The translations under genes were made by a program, and so were the position numbers. The notes beneath the pieces were generated by a model. It searched no databases. It saw nothing but the letters and a program-made list of their open reading frames with translations, and had not been told where the DNA came from. Below, in pieces: positions 1 to 8,459 of a DNA stretch of 61,718 nt (the stretch's first letter is position 1; every line of letters starts with the position of its first letter). Source of the stretch: Firmicutes bacterium UBA3936 (GTDB lineage Bacteria; Bacillota; Dethiobacteria; Dethiobacterales; Dethiobacteraceae); NCBI GenBank assembly GCA_002385745.1, contig DGEC01000108.1, forward strand, positions 1 through 61,718, read 5' to 3'.

Positions 1-1
1 C

Positions 2-157
2 ATCGAATTAAAACAATTTGTTCATGAAGAGATGAAACGCATCCGGCAAAAAAGATTAAGAGGCAAAGAGTATCGGAATAATGTGCCGCTTTTCAGAGGT
101 GGAAGCAGCCATACCCGGTTTGCATTAAAAGAGCTAAATAAACGTAGTGTTGTTTGA
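2..157 (+). CDS. C-terminal fragment of an unidentified protein (possibly a transposase)
   Basis: An open frame enters from the left edge and stops at a TGA, giving the last 51 residues of a protein. The fragment is basic, with KRIRQKRLRGKEYR followed by PLFRGGSSHTRF. I do not recognise the family. About 30 bases after the stop lies AGTGTCTTGACACT, an imperfect palindrome that could be an insertion-sequence end, so a transposase C-terminus is one possibility. That rests on context only. The upstream sequence needed to identify it lies outside the window. Confidence 0.4.
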   Translation: MELKQFVHEEMKRIRQKRLRGKEYRNNVPLFRGGSSHTRFALKELNKRSVV

Positions 158-463
158 GTGGTGTGAGGTTCGCATTAAAACCTAAAGTGTCTTGACACTA
201 TCCCCGTTTTTGCTCAATATTGTGTTTTAGCGTAATTTAACGTATACTTATAGATAGTTGATATATGAAAAAGCAGGGATTGCTCTGCTTTTTCATATTC
301 AGCGGGGGAGCATCCGGCTTTATTGTAGAAGAAAATTTTAATAATATATATAAATAATAATACAAGGATGAATAATCTCTATGCAGCTGAACCGGCAGCT
401 TTTTATATTGCCGCTTTTCCCAGAAGATACTCTAATTAATTATATAATGGCCGGGGTGATGAA
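158..463. other. AT-rich intergenic region with hairpins
   Basis: About 300 bases without a convincing gene. It holds a near-palindrome around the TTGACAC at 191-197, a strong hairpin at 263-298, and a smaller hairpin (AGCTG/CAGCT followed by five T) near 382-403. A long AT-rich tract runs from about 325 to 360. The next gene begins with an ATG at 464 preceded by GGGGTGATGAA. Confidence 0.5.
263..298 (+). terminator. 14-bp hairpin, probable intrinsic terminator
   Basis: ATATGAAAAAGCAG pairs perfectly with CTGCTTTTTCATAT across an 8-base loop. The U-rich 3' arm lies within the stem rather than as a free tail, so it could also be a structure belonging to the upstream element. It separates the fragment at the left edge from the DUF1538 gene. 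Confidence 0.55.
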
Positions 464-1918
464 ATGGCAAAATTGCTGTTGGAAAAACTAAAGGAATCAG
501 CATTTTCCATAATACCGATTATAGTTATTGTCCTAATACTGCATTTCACAGTTGCTCCAATGCCGCTTTGGAGTGGAGTGGCGCTGTTTTTAGCCAGCGC
601 ATTTTTAATGATTTTAGGCATAATGTTGTTTAACCTGGGTGTGGATATGTCCTTGATTCCGATAGGTGAATATATTGGCTCTACCATAGTTAAAAGCAGA
701 AACCTTTTGTTGATAGTTATAATTACTTTTGTGGTAGGTGTGTTTGTCACTGTGGCAGAGCCGGATTGAATTATTTTAGCGGGCCAGATAAGCGGGGTCC
801 CGGACTCCGTTATTATTGTTACGGTTTCGGTTGGTGTAGGCCTGGCACTGGTGGGGGCATTTTTGAGAATTCTGTTTCGGTTGCCTTTGTCATATATACT
901 GGTTGGCTGTTACCTGGCAGCTTTTATTTTTTCCAAATTTACCGGGCCTGATTTCCTTTCTATTGCCTGGGAGTCCGGCGCGGTGACTACGGGCCCCATT
1001 TTGGTGCCTTTCGTCATGGCTCTTGGGCTCGGCCTGGCGTCTGTTCGCGGAGATAAGACAACGGAGGAAGAAAGCTTTGGCTTTGTTGCCCTTACACTTA
1101 TTGTGCCCATTATTATCGTACTGGTCATAGGACTGTTTTTTACCCCCTCGGGCGGCAGCGCCATGGAAGTGCCGGTGCTGCAATCATTTTCAGATCTAGT
1201 TGCACTTTATAGAACTAATATTGGGGAGTATTTTTTGCAAATAGCAGTAGCCCTGCTTCCCATGATTCTTCTTTTTGCCGTATTTCAAGTATGGAAACTG
1301 CGCCTAAAAACGAAAAAAATATTGAAAATTGCTGCCGGCACTGTGTATACCTACTTTGGCCTTATATTATTTTTAGCCAGCGCCAATATCGGCTTTATGC
1401 CGGATCAACTGGGAGCCATCCTTATCGAAAATGTGAGTTCCTTGACTTTGGTTCTTGTTGGCCTGGTTATAGGTTATTTTGTTGTTGCTGCGGAACCGGC
1501 TGTGTTTGTTTTAAAAAGACAGGTTGAGGAGGTAACGGAAGGGGCAATCTCCGGCAGGGCGATGGGAATCGGCCTGTCTGCCGGGGTTGCCATATCCGTT
1601 GGTTTGGCCATGCTTCGCGTTCTCAAAGGACTGTCCACTCTTTATTTTGTTATTCCGGGATATATAGTGGCTCTTATCCTGGCTTTTTATATTCCTCCCC
1701 TTTTCAACTCCATAGCATTTGACTCAGGTGCCGTTGCCTCGGGTCCCCTGGCAGCAACATTTATGCTTCCTCTTGCCATAGGAGCCAGTGAAGCTGCCGG
1801 CGGCAATATATATACCGATGCCTTCGGCATTGTTGCCCTGGTGGCCATGACTCCTGTCATCACTCTTTCATTATTTGGTTTGGTCTTTGCCGTCAAACTG
1901 AGACTTGCAGAAAGATAA
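464..1918 (+). pseudogene. DUF1538 membrane protein interrupted by one in-frame TGA
   Basis: A 485-codon frame homologous along its length to the intact 497-residue DUF1538 protein at 43955-45448. Codon 102 (767-769) is TGA. The frame is otherwise continuous through it: AEPD, stop, then IILAGQ, where the intact paralogue reads AEPDLHILAGQ, so the stop replaces a leucine. The family has an internal duplication. Here the first half carries AEPD and ESGAVTTGP, and the second half carries AEPAV and DSGAVASGP. Many hydrophobic helices point to an integral membrane transporter or channel of unknown substrate. A downstream GTG (851) could restart a C-terminal piece. After the TAA the same frame stays open for 21 acidic codons, so the present 3' end may also be shortened. 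Point nonsense mutation is the simplest reading. Recoding is possible but unlikely. Confidence 0.8.
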
Positions 1919-2060
1919 GTGGCTGTTCCGGAGGCGGAGGATACCATTGTGGAATTGGAATATTCTTCGGAAGAGGCAGACTGAAGCCAGCCTGTTGAAT
2001 AAAGCGGCAAGCCCTGCAAATCCTGTTAATATGGGGATTAAGCAAAAGGAGGGTTCAGCA

Positions 2061-2780
2061 ATGGGAGATGGTTCAGCGAATAGACTGGAAGCACTGCTAG
2101 CCATACTTGATTATGGTTTGCGCAATATTTTAATTAAGTTATTTAATAAAAGTAATATGCCTTTGTTCTTTCTTACTCACGGGTACGGCACGGCCAAGTC
2201 GGCAATTTATGACATTCTTGGCTATGGCGGACCTAAAAAAATTATTTCCCTTAGTATTCAGACAAAGGATATGACAAATTTTATTTTGAAGCGGCTCCGG
2301 AAGGAAATTGATTTTAACAAGCCTGGGACAGGAATCGCCTGTACAATCAGCTTAAGCAGTATCAACAATGCCCTTTTACAGGCTCTGAAACAGGCCGGTG
2401 AGAATTTTCAGATGGGAAGTGATGAAATGACCGCTACAGCAAAGGAAACCTATCATCTAATCATATCTATTGTCAACAGCGGCTATTTTGAACAAGTCAT
2501 GGAGGCTGCCAAGACTGCCGGAGCAACCGGCGGGACCTTAATCCATGCGCGCGGTTTGGGTGCCAAAGAAGCGGTAAAATATCTTGGTATCACCATCCAG
2601 CCGGAGAAAGACCTTGTCTTAATACTGGCACCGCGGGAGAAAAGGCATGCCATTATGGAAAGCATAACCCATGAGGTAGGGTTGAATACCCCCGGAAAGG
2701 GCATCTGTTTTTCCCTGCCCGTTAATCAGGCCATAGGCATGGAGGCAGGCCTGGATCTGGATAATATTAATAAGCTTTAA
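2061..2780 (+). CDS. Tandem PII-like protein partnered with DUF1538
   Basis: Predicted 239-residue soluble protein of two PII-like (GlnB-fold) domains. The second domain (about residues 130-230) has GATGGT, the T-loop-like stretch ARGLGAKEAVKYLG, QPEKDLVLIL, and a C-terminal PGKGICF that occupies the place of the PII B-loop. The first domain is a divergent repeat with PGTGIACT at the equivalent point. The classical T-loop uridylylation motif around Tyr51 is absent. The ATG at 2061 is chosen because AAAGGAGGG precedes it, although the frame is open further upstream. A homologous cassette lies at 45438-46121. PII proteins usually sense nucleotides or metabolites and gate membrane transporters, so control of the adjacent DUF1538 protein is inferred. 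Confidence 0.75.
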   Translation: MGDGSANRLEALLAILDYGLRNILIKLFNKSNMPLFFLTHGYGTAKSAIYDILGYGGPKKIISLSIQTKDMTNFILKRLRKEIDFNKPGTGIACTISLSSINNALLQALKQAGENFQMGSDEMTATAKETYHLIISIVNSGYFEQVMEAAKTAGATGGTLIHARGLGAKEAVKYLGITIQPEKDLVLILAPREKRHAIMESITHEVGLNTPGKGICFSLPVNQAIGMEAGLDLDNINKL

Positions 2781-2807
2781 TCTCTTTTTACAGCAGTTCA
2801 AGACTAA

Positions 2808-2844
2808 CAATTAAGCCACCGGATTTTGGCCGGTGGCTTAATTG
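2808..2844. terminator. Bidirectional terminator, 15-bp perfect stem
   Basis: CAATTAAGCCACCGG pairs with CCGGTGGCTTAATTG around a 7-base loop, between the convergent PII-like and serpin genes. The flanking AATT-rich ends give U-rich tracts in both directions. Confidence 0.85.
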
Positions 2845-2848
2845 CCTT

Positions 2849-4123
2849 TTACTCTGTCGGATCTTCCATGATTCCCAGGAACAAGGGTGCATTGGTTGTC
2901 GTATCAACAATCCCGTAAACAAAGGGGCGGTCAAAGGTGATGGGGATTTCGGGTTCTATCCGGGTCGAAGTAATTCCTACCTCTACGGAAGTAACTGCCG
3001 AGGCTTCGGTTCCTTCTTCATCAACCTTGCAGAAGGTCTTGTGTTTTACTCCGCTGATGTAAAGATTCTTTTCCCGCCCTTCATTCATCCGGGAAAAATC
3101 TGCTTTGTAGGGATCGAAGGCTATTTCCATGCCCATTGCTGCCAACTCATCTTTGATGCTGTCCTCATACCGGGTTTCAAATTTGGGCAAAGCCAGTTTT
3201 ATATTGCCCCTTCTGACATGCAAAAGATAATTAAAGAATGTTTCACTGTTTAAATCTTTAATAAAGCTGCGCACATCGGTAGCTGCCGGGGGCAGTGCGG
3301 CGAAGAAATTAAACCGTCCGTCATCATAGGGAAGAATGACTCCCTTAACGCCGTCCGTGTCAAGATAATTCATGCTGCCGGTACGGTGCATGAAGTCGGC
3401 CGGGACTGTTCCTTGAGGGCTTTTGAAATTTTGTTTAGCCGTATTTGCAGGATTAAAGGGATTCTGCCATACCGATTTGAAATAAACGGCATTAATCAGG
3501 AACATGACGGTATCCTGGTCGATATTGTCAACAATTCTGTCTATTGTATCCCTTGTTTTCTCCTTCACCCATTTATTGATGGCATTGGGAGCTTGGGCAC
3601 TTTTAAAATTCAAGGCCCGGACCGCAGCGTTATAATAATCGGCATTTTTTTGGATAAATTCCGGGTCCGGATTAAAGTCTTCCCGGTACCAGATGGAATT
3701 GGCAACGGACAACTCGGTATTATCGCCTGTGGTTTGCAGGATTAAGATGTAGTCTCTGTTTGCCCCGTTAAATTCGTCTTCGGCAAGGCCGCCGGCCTTT
3801 AAAGCCTCTTTCATGGCCTGCAGTGTCTCGCCGTCCGCCCCGTTTAAAGTCATGCTTAAGGCAAGATATACCGATGCGGGGGAGATGAACACATTGCCCT
3901 CGTTTTTTGCCGCTTCTTGAAAGAAGTCCCAGGAGAAGTCAAACAATGCTTTCTGCAGTCTGTTGTCAATGGCATTCGGCGCCTCAGGCCATGATACACC
4001 CTTTACCAGGGCTGTGAAGTCGGCTACATCGGCGCTTCCTTCCGGGAGTGGGGTCGAACAGCCTGCCAGAGCCAATGATAACAGAAGGGCGGATAAAGCG
4101 ATTATGCTTGCGGTCTTTTTCAT
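2849..4123 (-). CDS. Serpin-family serine protease inhibitor, lipoprotein
   Basis: Predicted 424-residue secreted serpin. It begins with a lipoprotein signal (MKKTASIIALSALLLSLALA, then GCS), so the mature protein should be anchored by its cysteine to the outer face of the membrane. Start chosen at 4123 because AAAGGAG precedes it; longer frames lack a good site. The serpin fold is clear: NSIWYREDF, FLINAVYFKSVWQNPF, LALPKFETRYE, and FDRPFVYGI near the end. The reactive-loop hinge is EEGTEASA, with small residues at P15-P10, as expected of an inhibitory serpin. Counting from P17 puts P1 near Thr or Ser in GITSTRIEP, so a trypsin-type target is not favoured. Serpins trap proteases covalently. 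The target here, possibly a host, competitor or self protease, is unknown. Confidence 0.93.
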   Translation of the reverse strand: MKKTASIIALSALLLSLALAGCSTPLPEGSADVADFTALVKGVSWPEAPNAIDNRLQKALFDFSWDFFQEAAKNEGNVFISPASVYLALSMTLNGADGETLQAMKEALKAGGLAEDEFNGANRDYILILQTTGDNTELSVANSIWYREDFNPDPEFIQKNADYYNAAVRALNFKSAQAPNAINKWVKEKTRDTIDRIVDNIDQDTVMFLINAVYFKSVWQNPFNPANTAKQNFKSPQGTVPADFMHRTGSMNYLDTDGVKGVILPYDDGRFNFFAALPPAATDVRSFIKDLNSETFFNYLLHVRRGNIKLALPKFETRYEDSIKDELAAMGMEIAFDPYKADFSRMNEGREKNLYISGVKHKTFCKVDEEGTEASAVTSVEVGITSTRIEPEIPITFDRPFVYGIVDTTTNAPLFLGIMEDPTE

Positions 4124-4211
4124 ATTTAAACAACTCCTTTCCCAATCCAAATGGACGAAGGTTAAAGGAAAAAGTTTCAATTTTAAATACAAATCCATAA
4201 TAAAGTGCCTA

Positions 4212-4257
4212 CAAAAAAAGTGCTGCGAACTGCTTGTTTGGCAGTTTGCAGCACTTT
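4212..4257 (-). terminator. Terminator of the citrate synthase gene
   Basis: On the minus strand AAGTGCTGCAAACTGC pairs with GCAGTTCGCAGCACTT, with one mismatch, followed by TTTTTTT. It lies between citrate synthase and the serpin, so the two are probably transcribed separately. Confidence 0.85.
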
Positions 4258-4278
4258 CTTTCTTTAACAGATGCTTAT

Positions 4279-5640
4279 TTACCTTTCTGCAAGGGGGATG
4301 TATTTTTTGCGCCTGGCAACGGCTTTGTACGCAGGTCTGATAATTTTGCTGGGGTTGGCAATTTCTTCAAGGCGGTGGGCTGCCCAGCCCGCAATGCGGG
4401 CAATGGCAAAGAGAGGGGTGTATAGCTGCAGCGGCAAATCCAGCATGTTATAGACAAAACCGCTGTAAAAATCTACGTTGGCACTGACTCCTTTATAGAT
4501 AGACCTTCTTTTGCTGATAATTTCCGGGGCCAGCCTTTCCACCAGTGAATAGAGCTTGTATTCGTCGGTACGGCCTTTTTCCAGGGAAAGCTTTTCGACA
4601 AAGCTCTTGAGAATTTTGGCCCGGGGATCGGAGAGGGAGTAAACGGCGTGCCCCATGCCGTAAATCAGGCCGGACCCGTCAAAGGCTTTTTTCTCCAGAA
4701 TACGTATCAGGTAATCTGCCACCTGGGATTCGTTTGTCCAGTCGGGGATATTCTTCTTCATGTCTTCAAACATTTGTACTACCTTAATGTTGGCACCGCC
4801 GTGCCTGGGGCCTTTCAGGGAGCCGATGGCAGCCGCAATGGTGGAATAAGTGTCAGTCCCTGCCGAGGTGACAACATGGGTGGTAAATGTTGAATTGTTT
4901 CCTCCCCCGTGCTCGGCGTGCAGCACCAGGGCTACGTCAAGAATTTTCGCTTCCAGTTCGGTATAGCTGCTGTCAGGACGCAGGATGTGCAGGAAATTTT
5001 CGGCTGTGGACAGATCCGCCCTGGGCGGATGAATAAAAAGGCTTTTGTTGTCATGATAATGGCAGTAGGCCTGATAGCCGTACACCGACAAAAGCGGGAA
5101 AAGCGCTGTTAACTGCAGCAGCTGGCGCAGGACATTGGGCAGGGAAATGTCGTCGGCATTTTCGTCGTAGGAGTACATGGTCAGCACACTGCGGGCCAGG
5201 GTATTCATCATGTCCTGGCTGGGGGCTTTCATGATAATATCGCGGACAAAACTGGTCGGCAGGGTACGGTAATTGGCCAGGATGCGGTTGAATGCTTCCA
5301 GTTCCTTTGCATTGGGCTGCTTGCCGAAAATCAGAAGATAGGCGACTTCTTCGTACCCGAAGCGGTTTTCGCTTATAAAGCCGTTAACGATATCTTCAAT
5401 ATCAATGCCGCGGTAATAAAGCTTGCCTTCACAGGGAATCCTTTTGCCGTCAACAATTTTAAAGGCAATGATATCAGAGATTTTTGTCAGTCCGGTCAGA
5501 ACTCCCTGCCCGTCCAAATCGCGCAAGCCTCTTTTGACATTATATTTATCATACAAAGTGGGATCAATTTTGCAATTTTTTTCACACAGAGCTGCGAGTT
5601 CAGAAATTTCGGGAGTTATTTGAGAAAAATTATTGCTCAT
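4279..5640 (-). CDS. gltA: Citrate synthase
   Basis: Predicted 453-residue Si-type citrate synthase, condensing oxaloacetate and acetyl-CoA to citrate in the cytoplasm. Visible family features are EHGGGNNSTFTTH, the GMGHAVYSLSDPR signature containing a catalytic histidine, KGPRHGGAN, and the late DFYSGFVY with the catalytic aspartate. The ATG at 5640 is preferred over an in-frame TTG two codons upstream because AAAGGTG sits 9 bases before it. The gene has its own terminator and an extended -10 promoter upstream. With PFOR at 53.7 kb it supplies the acetyl-CoA to 2-oxoglutarate route used for glutamate synthesis in many anaerobes. No aconitase or isocitrate dehydrogenase is adjacent. Confidence 0.95.
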   Translation of the reverse strand: MSNNFSQITPEISELAALCEKNCKIDPTLYDKYNVKRGLRDLDGQGVLTGLTKISDIIAFKIVDGKRIPCEGKLYYRGIDIEDIVNGFISENRFGYEEVAYLLIFGKQPNAKELEAFNRILANYRTLPTSFVRDIIMKAPSQDMMNTLARSVLTMYSYDENADDISLPNVLRQLLQLTALFPLLSVYGYQAYCHYHDNKSLFIHPPRADLSTAENFLHILRPDSSYTELEAKILDVALVLHAEHGGGNNSTFTTHVVTSAGTDTYSTIAAAIGSLKGPRHGGANIKVVQMFEDMKKNIPDWTNESQVADYLIRILEKKAFDGSGLIYGMGHAVYSLSDPRAKILKSFVEKLSLEKGRTDEYKLYSLVERLAPEIISKRRSIYKGVSANVDFYSGFVYNMLDLPLQLYTPLFAIARIAGWAAHRLEEIANPSKIIRPAYKAVARRKKYIPLAER

Positions 5641-6019
5641 GCACAATCACACCTTTCTTTTGTAGTAAGGTTTTGCTCTGTGGCGGCATACCAGCCGTGC
5701 TGCCAAGTATTATATTTATAGTTTATTACCATTATATCATTAAACTGAACGGTTTTGTATAAGCGGCAACTGTTTAAATGAATCCTTGAGAATTAATTCA
5801 TGGCAAAAATCCGCTTTTAGCAGGATATACTATCTTTTGACAGAACATTAAGACTGTAAACAAAGATTAAATGCACACCATTACAGGCGGATAAATTATA
5901 ATGCCCGGCTTTGCGGGCATTTCTGCAAATACACCTGAAATGTTTGGCATAATAAAGCAGGAAATAATCATTCTGTTCAGAATAATCTCAGCATTACAAA
6001 AAGAAAAAGGAGAGTAAGC
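5641..6019. other. Divergent intergenic region
   Basis: About 380 bases between divergent citrate synthase and short-chain dehydrogenase genes. It contains the minus-strand extended -10 at 5731-5739 and a plus-strand hairpin at 5901-5920 (ATGCCCG/CGGGCAT, followed by TTTCTG) that may act as a weak terminator or leader structure. No clear promoter for the plus-strand gene was found, and no gene is supported. Confidence 0.5.
5731..5739 (-). promoter_or_regulatory. Extended -10 promoter for citrate synthase
   Basis: On the minus strand TGATATAAT is a perfect extended -10 element, about 90 bases upstream of the ATG. The matching -35 region (TACAAA) is weak, as is usual with extended -10 promoters. 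Confidence 0.6.
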
Positions 6020-6805
6020 ATGACTGGACGGATTCGCGATTTTTCAATGGATATTTTTTCTCTTCAGGGTAAGGTTGCCATCATTACCGGTGCCAATCAG
6101 GGCCTGGGCATGGGTTATGCCTATGCGCTGGCAAAAGCCGGAGCAGACATTTTTATACCTCACCTGACTCCCAACATTGCAGAAATCAGGGAAATGATTA
6201 CCGGCCTGGGACGCCGTGTCGAATTTTTACAGGGAGATTTGACCGATAAAAAACATATTGATGATATTGTGCAGAAATGCCTGGAAAAATTCGGCAGGAT
6301 TGATATCCTGATCAATAATGCCGGCACAAACCATTTCAGTGAGTTCCTTGAGTTTCCTGACGATGAGTTTGATAGGGTTCTGGCAGTTAATATGAAGGCT
6401 GTATATTATTTAAGCCACAGGGTTGCCAAAGTAATGGTCCGGCAAAGATCCGGCAAAATAATCAATATCGCCTCAGCCCTGTCCTTTACCGCAGATAAAA
6501 TGTGCCCGGCCTATGTTGCCGCAAAACACGCCGTTATTGGGATAACCAGAACCTTTGCCAATGAACTGGGCAAATACAATATCCAGACTAACGCCATCGC
6601 GCCGGGTTTTTTTGTGACAGATGTCAACAAGGAAATCAGCTCAAATAAAGAGTTTTATGATAAAATTACTGGCAGGATTCCGGCAGGGAGATGGGGAGAA
6701 ACCGCTGATTTGATGGGAACTGCTGTTTTCCTGGCCAGTTCTGCCTCGGACTATATCAACGGTTGGACAATCAGCGTTGACGGCGGCTTTACCACTACCC
6801 TTTAA
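6020..6805 (+). CDS. Short-chain dehydrogenase/reductase (gluconate 5-DH / KduD-like)
   Basis: Predicted 261-residue classical SDR. It shows the cofactor loop TGANQGLG near residue 19, NNAG near residue 98, the catalytic serine in INIASALSF, and YVAAKHA with the catalytic Tyr-x-x-x-Lys. The closest resemblance is to 2-deoxy-D-gluconate/gluconate dehydrogenases, but SDR substrates cannot be assigned from sequence. A QGDLTD stretch lies where NAD- or NADP-specific residues differ. AAAGGAG precedes the ATG by 7 bases. It lies 80 bases upstream of an amino-acid ABC importer on the same strand, with no obvious functional link. Confidence 0.85.
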   Translation: MTGRIRDFSMDIFSLQGKVAIITGANQGLGMGYAYALAKAGADIFIPHLTPNIAEIREMITGLGRRVEFLQGDLTDKKHIDDIVQKCLEKFGRIDILINNAGTNHFSEFLEFPDDEFDRVLAVNMKAVYYLSHRVAKVMVRQRSGKIINIASALSFTADKMCPAYVAAKHAVIGITRTFANELGKYNIQTNAIAPGFFVTDVNKEISSNKEFYDKITGRIPAGRWGETADLMGTAVFLASSASDYINGWTISVDGGFTTTL

Positions 6806-6885
6806 AAAACAGCCGGGCAGCGGGCGCTGTTGGCCTTGGCAGAGAAAAAAAATAATTTTTTCTGTTTGAAGGGAGAAATGGACGG

Positions 6886-7680
6886 ATGAAGAAACTGGCA
6901 GCTGTTTTCTTACTGGTGATATTGGCTGCTGTTTGGACAGGCGGCTGTTCAATTGCCAAAAAGGATACACTGACGGTAGGCATGGAACTGGCTTACCCCC
7001 CCTTTGAGACTAAAGACGAGAACGGGGAGCCCTACGGAGTAAGTGTTGAACTGGCTCTGGAACTGGGCAAATTTTTGGGGAGGCCGGTGAAAATTGAAAA
7101 TATTAACTGGACGGGCTTGATTCCTGCCTTGGAAACAGGGAGGGTTGATGTTGTCATTTCCTCCATGACAGTCACTGAAGAAAGAAAAAAACAGGTGGAT
7201 TTTTCCGATCCCTATGCCACTGCCTACCTTGCCCTGCTGGTCAACAGGGAAACTCCCGCCGAAAGTGTGGAGGACCTGAACCGGGAGGGTGTGGTTATAG
7301 CTGTCAAGATGGGTACAACAGGCCATATTTATGCTGAAAATAATTTGCAAAAAGCCGATCTGACAGTACTTTCTTCAGAAAATGCCTGTGTTACGGAAGT
7401 AATCCAGGGTAAAGCTGATGCCTTTATTTATGACCAGCTAACTATTTACCGGCAAAGCAAGCTCCACCCGGAAGAGACAAAAGCATTACTCATACCGTTT
7501 CAGGAAGGTGAAAAATGGGCGGCTGCCGTTAAAAAGGGCAACAGCGAATTATTGCAGCAGATTAATGAATTTATCAGACACTACCGCGAAGAAGGCGGTT
7601 TTGAGCGGCTAACGGAAAAATACCTGGCAGAGGAGAAAGAAGTCTTTGATTCTCTTGGCTTCCGCTGGTTTTTTGAGTGA
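6886..7680 (+). CDS. Amino-acid ABC transporter substrate-binding lipoprotein
   Basis: Predicted 264-residue solute-binding protein of family 3 (polar amino acids). It has a lipoprotein signal ending in TGGC and the family start LTVGMELAYPPFE. The segment GRVDVVISSMTVTEERKK and the C-terminal KYLAEE region are also typical. It should capture a polar amino acid outside the membrane and deliver it to the permease encoded next, whose start overlaps its stop. The gene for glutathione synthesis lies at the end of the same apparent operon, so cystine, cysteine or glutamate are attractive but unproven ligands. Confidence 0.92.
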   Translation: MKKLAAVFLLVILAAVWTGGCSIAKKDTLTVGMELAYPPFETKDENGEPYGVSVELALELGKFLGRPVKIENINWTGLIPALETGRVDVVISSMTVTEERKKQVDFSDPYATAYLALLVNRETPAESVEDLNREGVVIAVKMGTTGHIYAENNLQKADLTVLSSENACVTEVIQGKADAFIYDQLTIYRQSKLHPEETKALLIPFQEGEKWAAAVKKGNSELLQQINEFIRHYREEGGFERLTEKYLAEEKEVFDSLGFRWFFE

Positions 7681-8459
7681 AAATGAGGACAAAAATTTGT
7701 AAAACACTTTATATTGTTGGCAGTATGGCGGCCGTGGCAGCTATTTTGGCTGCCTTCCTTTGGATTTCCCTGCTCAGAATTGACCATAAGCTGGATTTTT
7801 CCACTTTGCTGGAGTTTAAAGTTCGCCTGCAGCAGGGCTTTGTAATGACTCTGGCCATATCTGCCGGCAGCCTGTTCTTAAGCCTCTTGATCGGGGCTCT
7901 CGCCGCTGTCGGGCAGCATTCCCGGGTTCTGGTAATTTCATACCTGTGCAAGGTTTATGTGCAGGTAATCCGGGGCACGCCCCTTTTGGTGCAGATATTC
8001 TTTTTCTATTATATAATCGGAACAGCCTGGGGCATTGAAAACCGTTACCTGGCAGGAATTCTGATTCTTTCTCTTTTCGAGGGGGCCTATATAGCCGAGA
8101 TTATCCGGGGCGGCCTGGAGAGCATTGACAGCAGGCAGTATGAAATAGCAAGAGCTATCGGCCTTTCCCCCGGCAAAACGGCGCGACTGGTAACCATTCC
8201 TATTTTAATGTCCCGCATTTTGCCCGCCCTTGCCGGCCAGTTCGCTTCCATAATAAAAGATTCTTCTCTTTTGTCGGTAATTGCCGTTAGTGAATTGACT
8301 CAGACAATCCAGGAGATTTCAGCCCATAATTTTAAGTTTTTTGAGAACTATTTTTCTCTCGGTGCCATGTACTTTATCATGACTTTTGTTGTTTCCCTGA
8401 TTACCCGCCGGCTGGAGAAGGTGTATAAGCATGCAGATTATTATGCAAGGCATCTCTAA
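7677..8459 (+). CDS. Amino-acid ABC transporter permease
   Basis: Predicted 260-residue membrane subunit of a His/Glu/Gln/Arg-type importer. The GTG start overlaps the upstream stop; an ATG two codons later is also possible. The inner-membrane domain shows VIRGTPLLVQIFFFYY and the EAA-loop region ARAIGLSPGKTARLVTIP that docks on the ATPase. The N-terminus adds one extra helix. The 3' end overlaps the ATPase gene by 29 bases, indicating translational coupling. Confidence 0.92.
   Translation: MKMRTKICKTLYIVGSMAAVAAILAAFLWISLLRIDHKLDFSTLLEFKVRLQQGFVMTLAISAGSLFLSLLIGALAAVGQHSRVLVISYLCKVYVQVIRGTPLLVQIFFFYYIIGTAWGIENRYLAGILILSLFEGAYIAEIIRGGLESIDSRQYEIARAIGLSPGKTARLVTIPILMSRILPALAGQFASIIKDSSLLSVIAVSELTQTIQEISAHNFKFFENYFSLGAMYFIMTFVVSLITRRLEKVYKHADYYARHL

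Noticed and set aside
767..809. Selenocysteine codon with a downstream SECIS-like hairpin
   Set aside because: A hairpin is present, but the homologous residue is Leu, no Sec member of the family is known to me, and no Sec machinery is in the window. Kept only as an alternative to test.
464..1918. Frameshift in the first DUF1538 gene
   Set aside because: The two open pieces are in the same frame; the codons between them translate to a protein homologous to the intact copy. The disruption is one stop codon, not an indel.
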